In this document: positions 60,690 to 64,000 of the stretch, one piece after another
Position numbering within the stretch: position 1 is the stretch's first letter
Layout: every line of letters starts with the position of its first letter
DNA from: an uncultured Actinomycetes bacterium
GTDB lineage: Bacteria; Actinomycetota; Coriobacteriia; Coriobacteriales; Atopobiaceae
Assembly: GCA_900314645.1 (NCBI GenBank)
Contig: OMWB01000001.1
Coordinates: 1-64,000, forward strand
Reading direction: 5' to 3'
DNA: 64,000 nucleotides
Notes under the pieces: model-generated
Seen by the model: the letters and a program-made list of their open reading frames with translations, nothing else
Database searches by the model: none
Told to the model about the DNA's origin: nothing
Position numbers and translations under genes: made by a program

Positions 60690-61568
60690 ATGTCAGAACT
60701 CACCGATGATATTCGCAGGGTCTTCAAAGAGGGCGACGATATCCGTGACGAGGGCCTTACCACGCCTGCGGGCGTGATTCGCCACGATGACATTGCCTAC
60801 GGCCCCGACACGGCATGGCAGGTCATGGATCTCTATCTGCCGGAGGATGCCGAAGGTCCGCTTCCGGTAATCGTTTCGGTCCACGGCGGAGCATGGGTGT
60901 ATGGCGACAAGGAGCGCTACCAGTGGTATTGCATGGACCTGGCGCTCCGCGGCTTTGCGGTGGTGAACTTCACATACCGTCTCGCGCCGGAGTTCAAGTT
61001 CCCCTCGAGCTTGGAAGACGCTTGCCTTGTGTTCTCGTGGGTGCTTGACCACGCGCAGGAGTACGGGCTTGACGCGAATCATGTCTTTGCCGTGGGTGAC
61101 TCGGCCGGAGCTCACCTGCTGGGACTGTTTTCCAACCTGTGCACCAACCCCGCCTACGCGCAAAAGTTGCCCGTTAAGGCGCCGGCCGGCTTTGCCCCGA
61201 AGGCTGTCGCGCTCAACTGTGGCCAATACCACACCGAGCTGAATGACCCGGAGGAGCTGACGGCAAAGCTCATGGCCGAGTACCTGCCTGAGCATGGTAC
61301 CGACGAGGAGCTGGACCTTATTGAGGTCGTGGGCTACGCAACGGAGTCCTTCCCGCCTTCGTATGTCATGACCTGCGAGGCTGACTTCCTGCACGATCAG
61401 GCCGCACCGCTTGCGCAGCGGCTGCGTGAGCTCGAGGTGTCCCATGAGCTACACATCTACTGTGGTGTGGGGGATAAGCTGGGCCATGTGTTCCACCTCA
61501 ACATGAAGAGCGCGGACGCCCGTCGCTGCAACGATGACGAGTGCTACTTCTTTAGGCGCTTTCTTTAG
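60690..61568 (+). CDS. Alpha/beta-hydrolase esterase
   Basis: The 292-residue enzyme belongs to the HSL-like esterase branch: oxyanion-hole HGGAWVYG, nucleophile Ser138 in VGDSAGAHLLG, the acid in CEADFLHDQ, and His in KLGHVFHLN. It has no signal peptide. In a PTS beta-glucoside operon it might remove acetyl or acyl groups from imported phosphoglycosides; this is inference. AGAAGGGGG precedes ATG. Confidence 0.83.
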   Translation: MSELTDDIRRVFKEGDDIRDEGLTTPAGVIRHDDIAYGPDTAWQVMDLYLPEDAEGPLPVIVSVHGGAWVYGDKERYQWYCMDLALRGFAVVNFTYRLAPEFKFPSSLEDACLVFSWVLDHAQEYGLDANHVFAVGDSAGAHLLGLFSNLCTNPAYAQKLPVKAPAGFAPKAVALNCGQYHTELNDPEELTAKLMAEYLPEHGTDEELDLIEVVGYATESFPPSYVMTCEADFLHDQAAPLAQRLRELEVSHELHIYCGVGDKLGHVFHLNMKSADARRCNDDECYFFRRFL

Positions 61569-63050
<1,482 letters not shown>

Positions 63051-63073
63051 GACAGCTCATGAGAGCTAAGTGA

Positions 63074-64000
<927 letters not shown>

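Overview
The window is GC-rich, densely coded DNA from a strictly anaerobic Gram-positive actinobacterium, most likely class Coriobacteriia (an Olsenella/Atopobiaceae-like organism; placement is by inference only). Supporting signs are a single-chain PurL, a giant fused 2-hydroxyacyl-CoA dehydratase activase, a FeoA-FeoB fusion, a GGGtGRT protein beside a NifU-like scaffold, many lactose/cellobiose-family PTS and phospho-glycosidase genes, and Shine-Dalgarno-led genes with ATGA, GTGA or TAGTG overlaps. No rRNA, tRNA or CRISPR array was seen. Layout: 1-2.6 kb holds a PTS IIB tail, PTS IIA, a MupG-type phospho-muramidase and a metallophosphoesterase. 2.6-3.9 kb is a REP-associated Y1 transposase flanked by inverted clusters of GGGACA hairpins. 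3.9-5.4 kb is a GH4 phospho-beta-glucosidase ending in a 23-bp-arm terminator. 5.4-8.6 kb is a coupled TerB-domain protein plus BrxD-like ATPase pair, a probable defence or stress module without its usual helicase. 8.8-11.1 kb is a GGDEF-GGDEF-EAL protein. 11.3-16.3 kb holds purL and a lipoprotein whose downstream flank repeats the purL 3' end and terminator. 16.3-21.1 kb holds a DUF2252 protein and an FMN-riboswitch-controlled riboflavin ECF transporter (ribU, fused double ATPase, ecfT). 21.3-26 kb holds a zinc-ribbon protein, murB, a PFL/UPF0210 protein, an ICMT-like methyltransferase and galM. 26-34.6 kb holds a DUF6110 protein with a heavy-metal P-type ATPase, a TetR regulator overlapping the dehydratase activase, and an RDD protein. 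34.7-38.8 kb holds an HD hydrolase coupled to an ADP-ribosylglycohydrolase, a GatZ-like protein and a second metallophosphoesterase. 38.8-43.7 kb is an iron block: HMA protein, FeoB-associated Cys-rich protein, FeoAB, GGGtGRT and NifU-like, the last preceded by a leader with two matching hairpin units. 44-47 kb has two tyrosine-type phosphatases around a hypothetical protein, then PrsW. 47-52.8 kb has leuA and two tandem DUF2207 proteins. 53-56.6 kb is guaA (synthetase subunit only) followed by three approximately 111-bp copies of its own 3' end and terminator, separating small cargo modules: a Phd/ParE toxin-antitoxin pair, an orphan Nif11-type RiPP precursor and a broken sugar acetyltransferase. 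56.7-64 kb has a CDP-alcohol phosphatidyltransferase, an RpiR regulator, and a divergent beta-glucoside operon (PTS IIC, ROK kinase, esterase, two GH1 enzymes, the last cut by the window edge). Working together: the two ends of the window serve uptake and cleavage of phosphorylated beta-glucosides (and possibly muropeptide sugars); the centre serves cofactor uptake, metal handling and Fe-S-dependent radical fermentation chemistry. The least explained features are the repeat families (RAYT/REP-like, a CCCCATT palindrome, and 34-53 bp perfect hairpins at gene ends), the guaA hotspot with its orphan RiPP precursor, the tandem-hairpin leader of the NifU/GGGtGRT operon, and the helicase-less TerB/BrxD pair.
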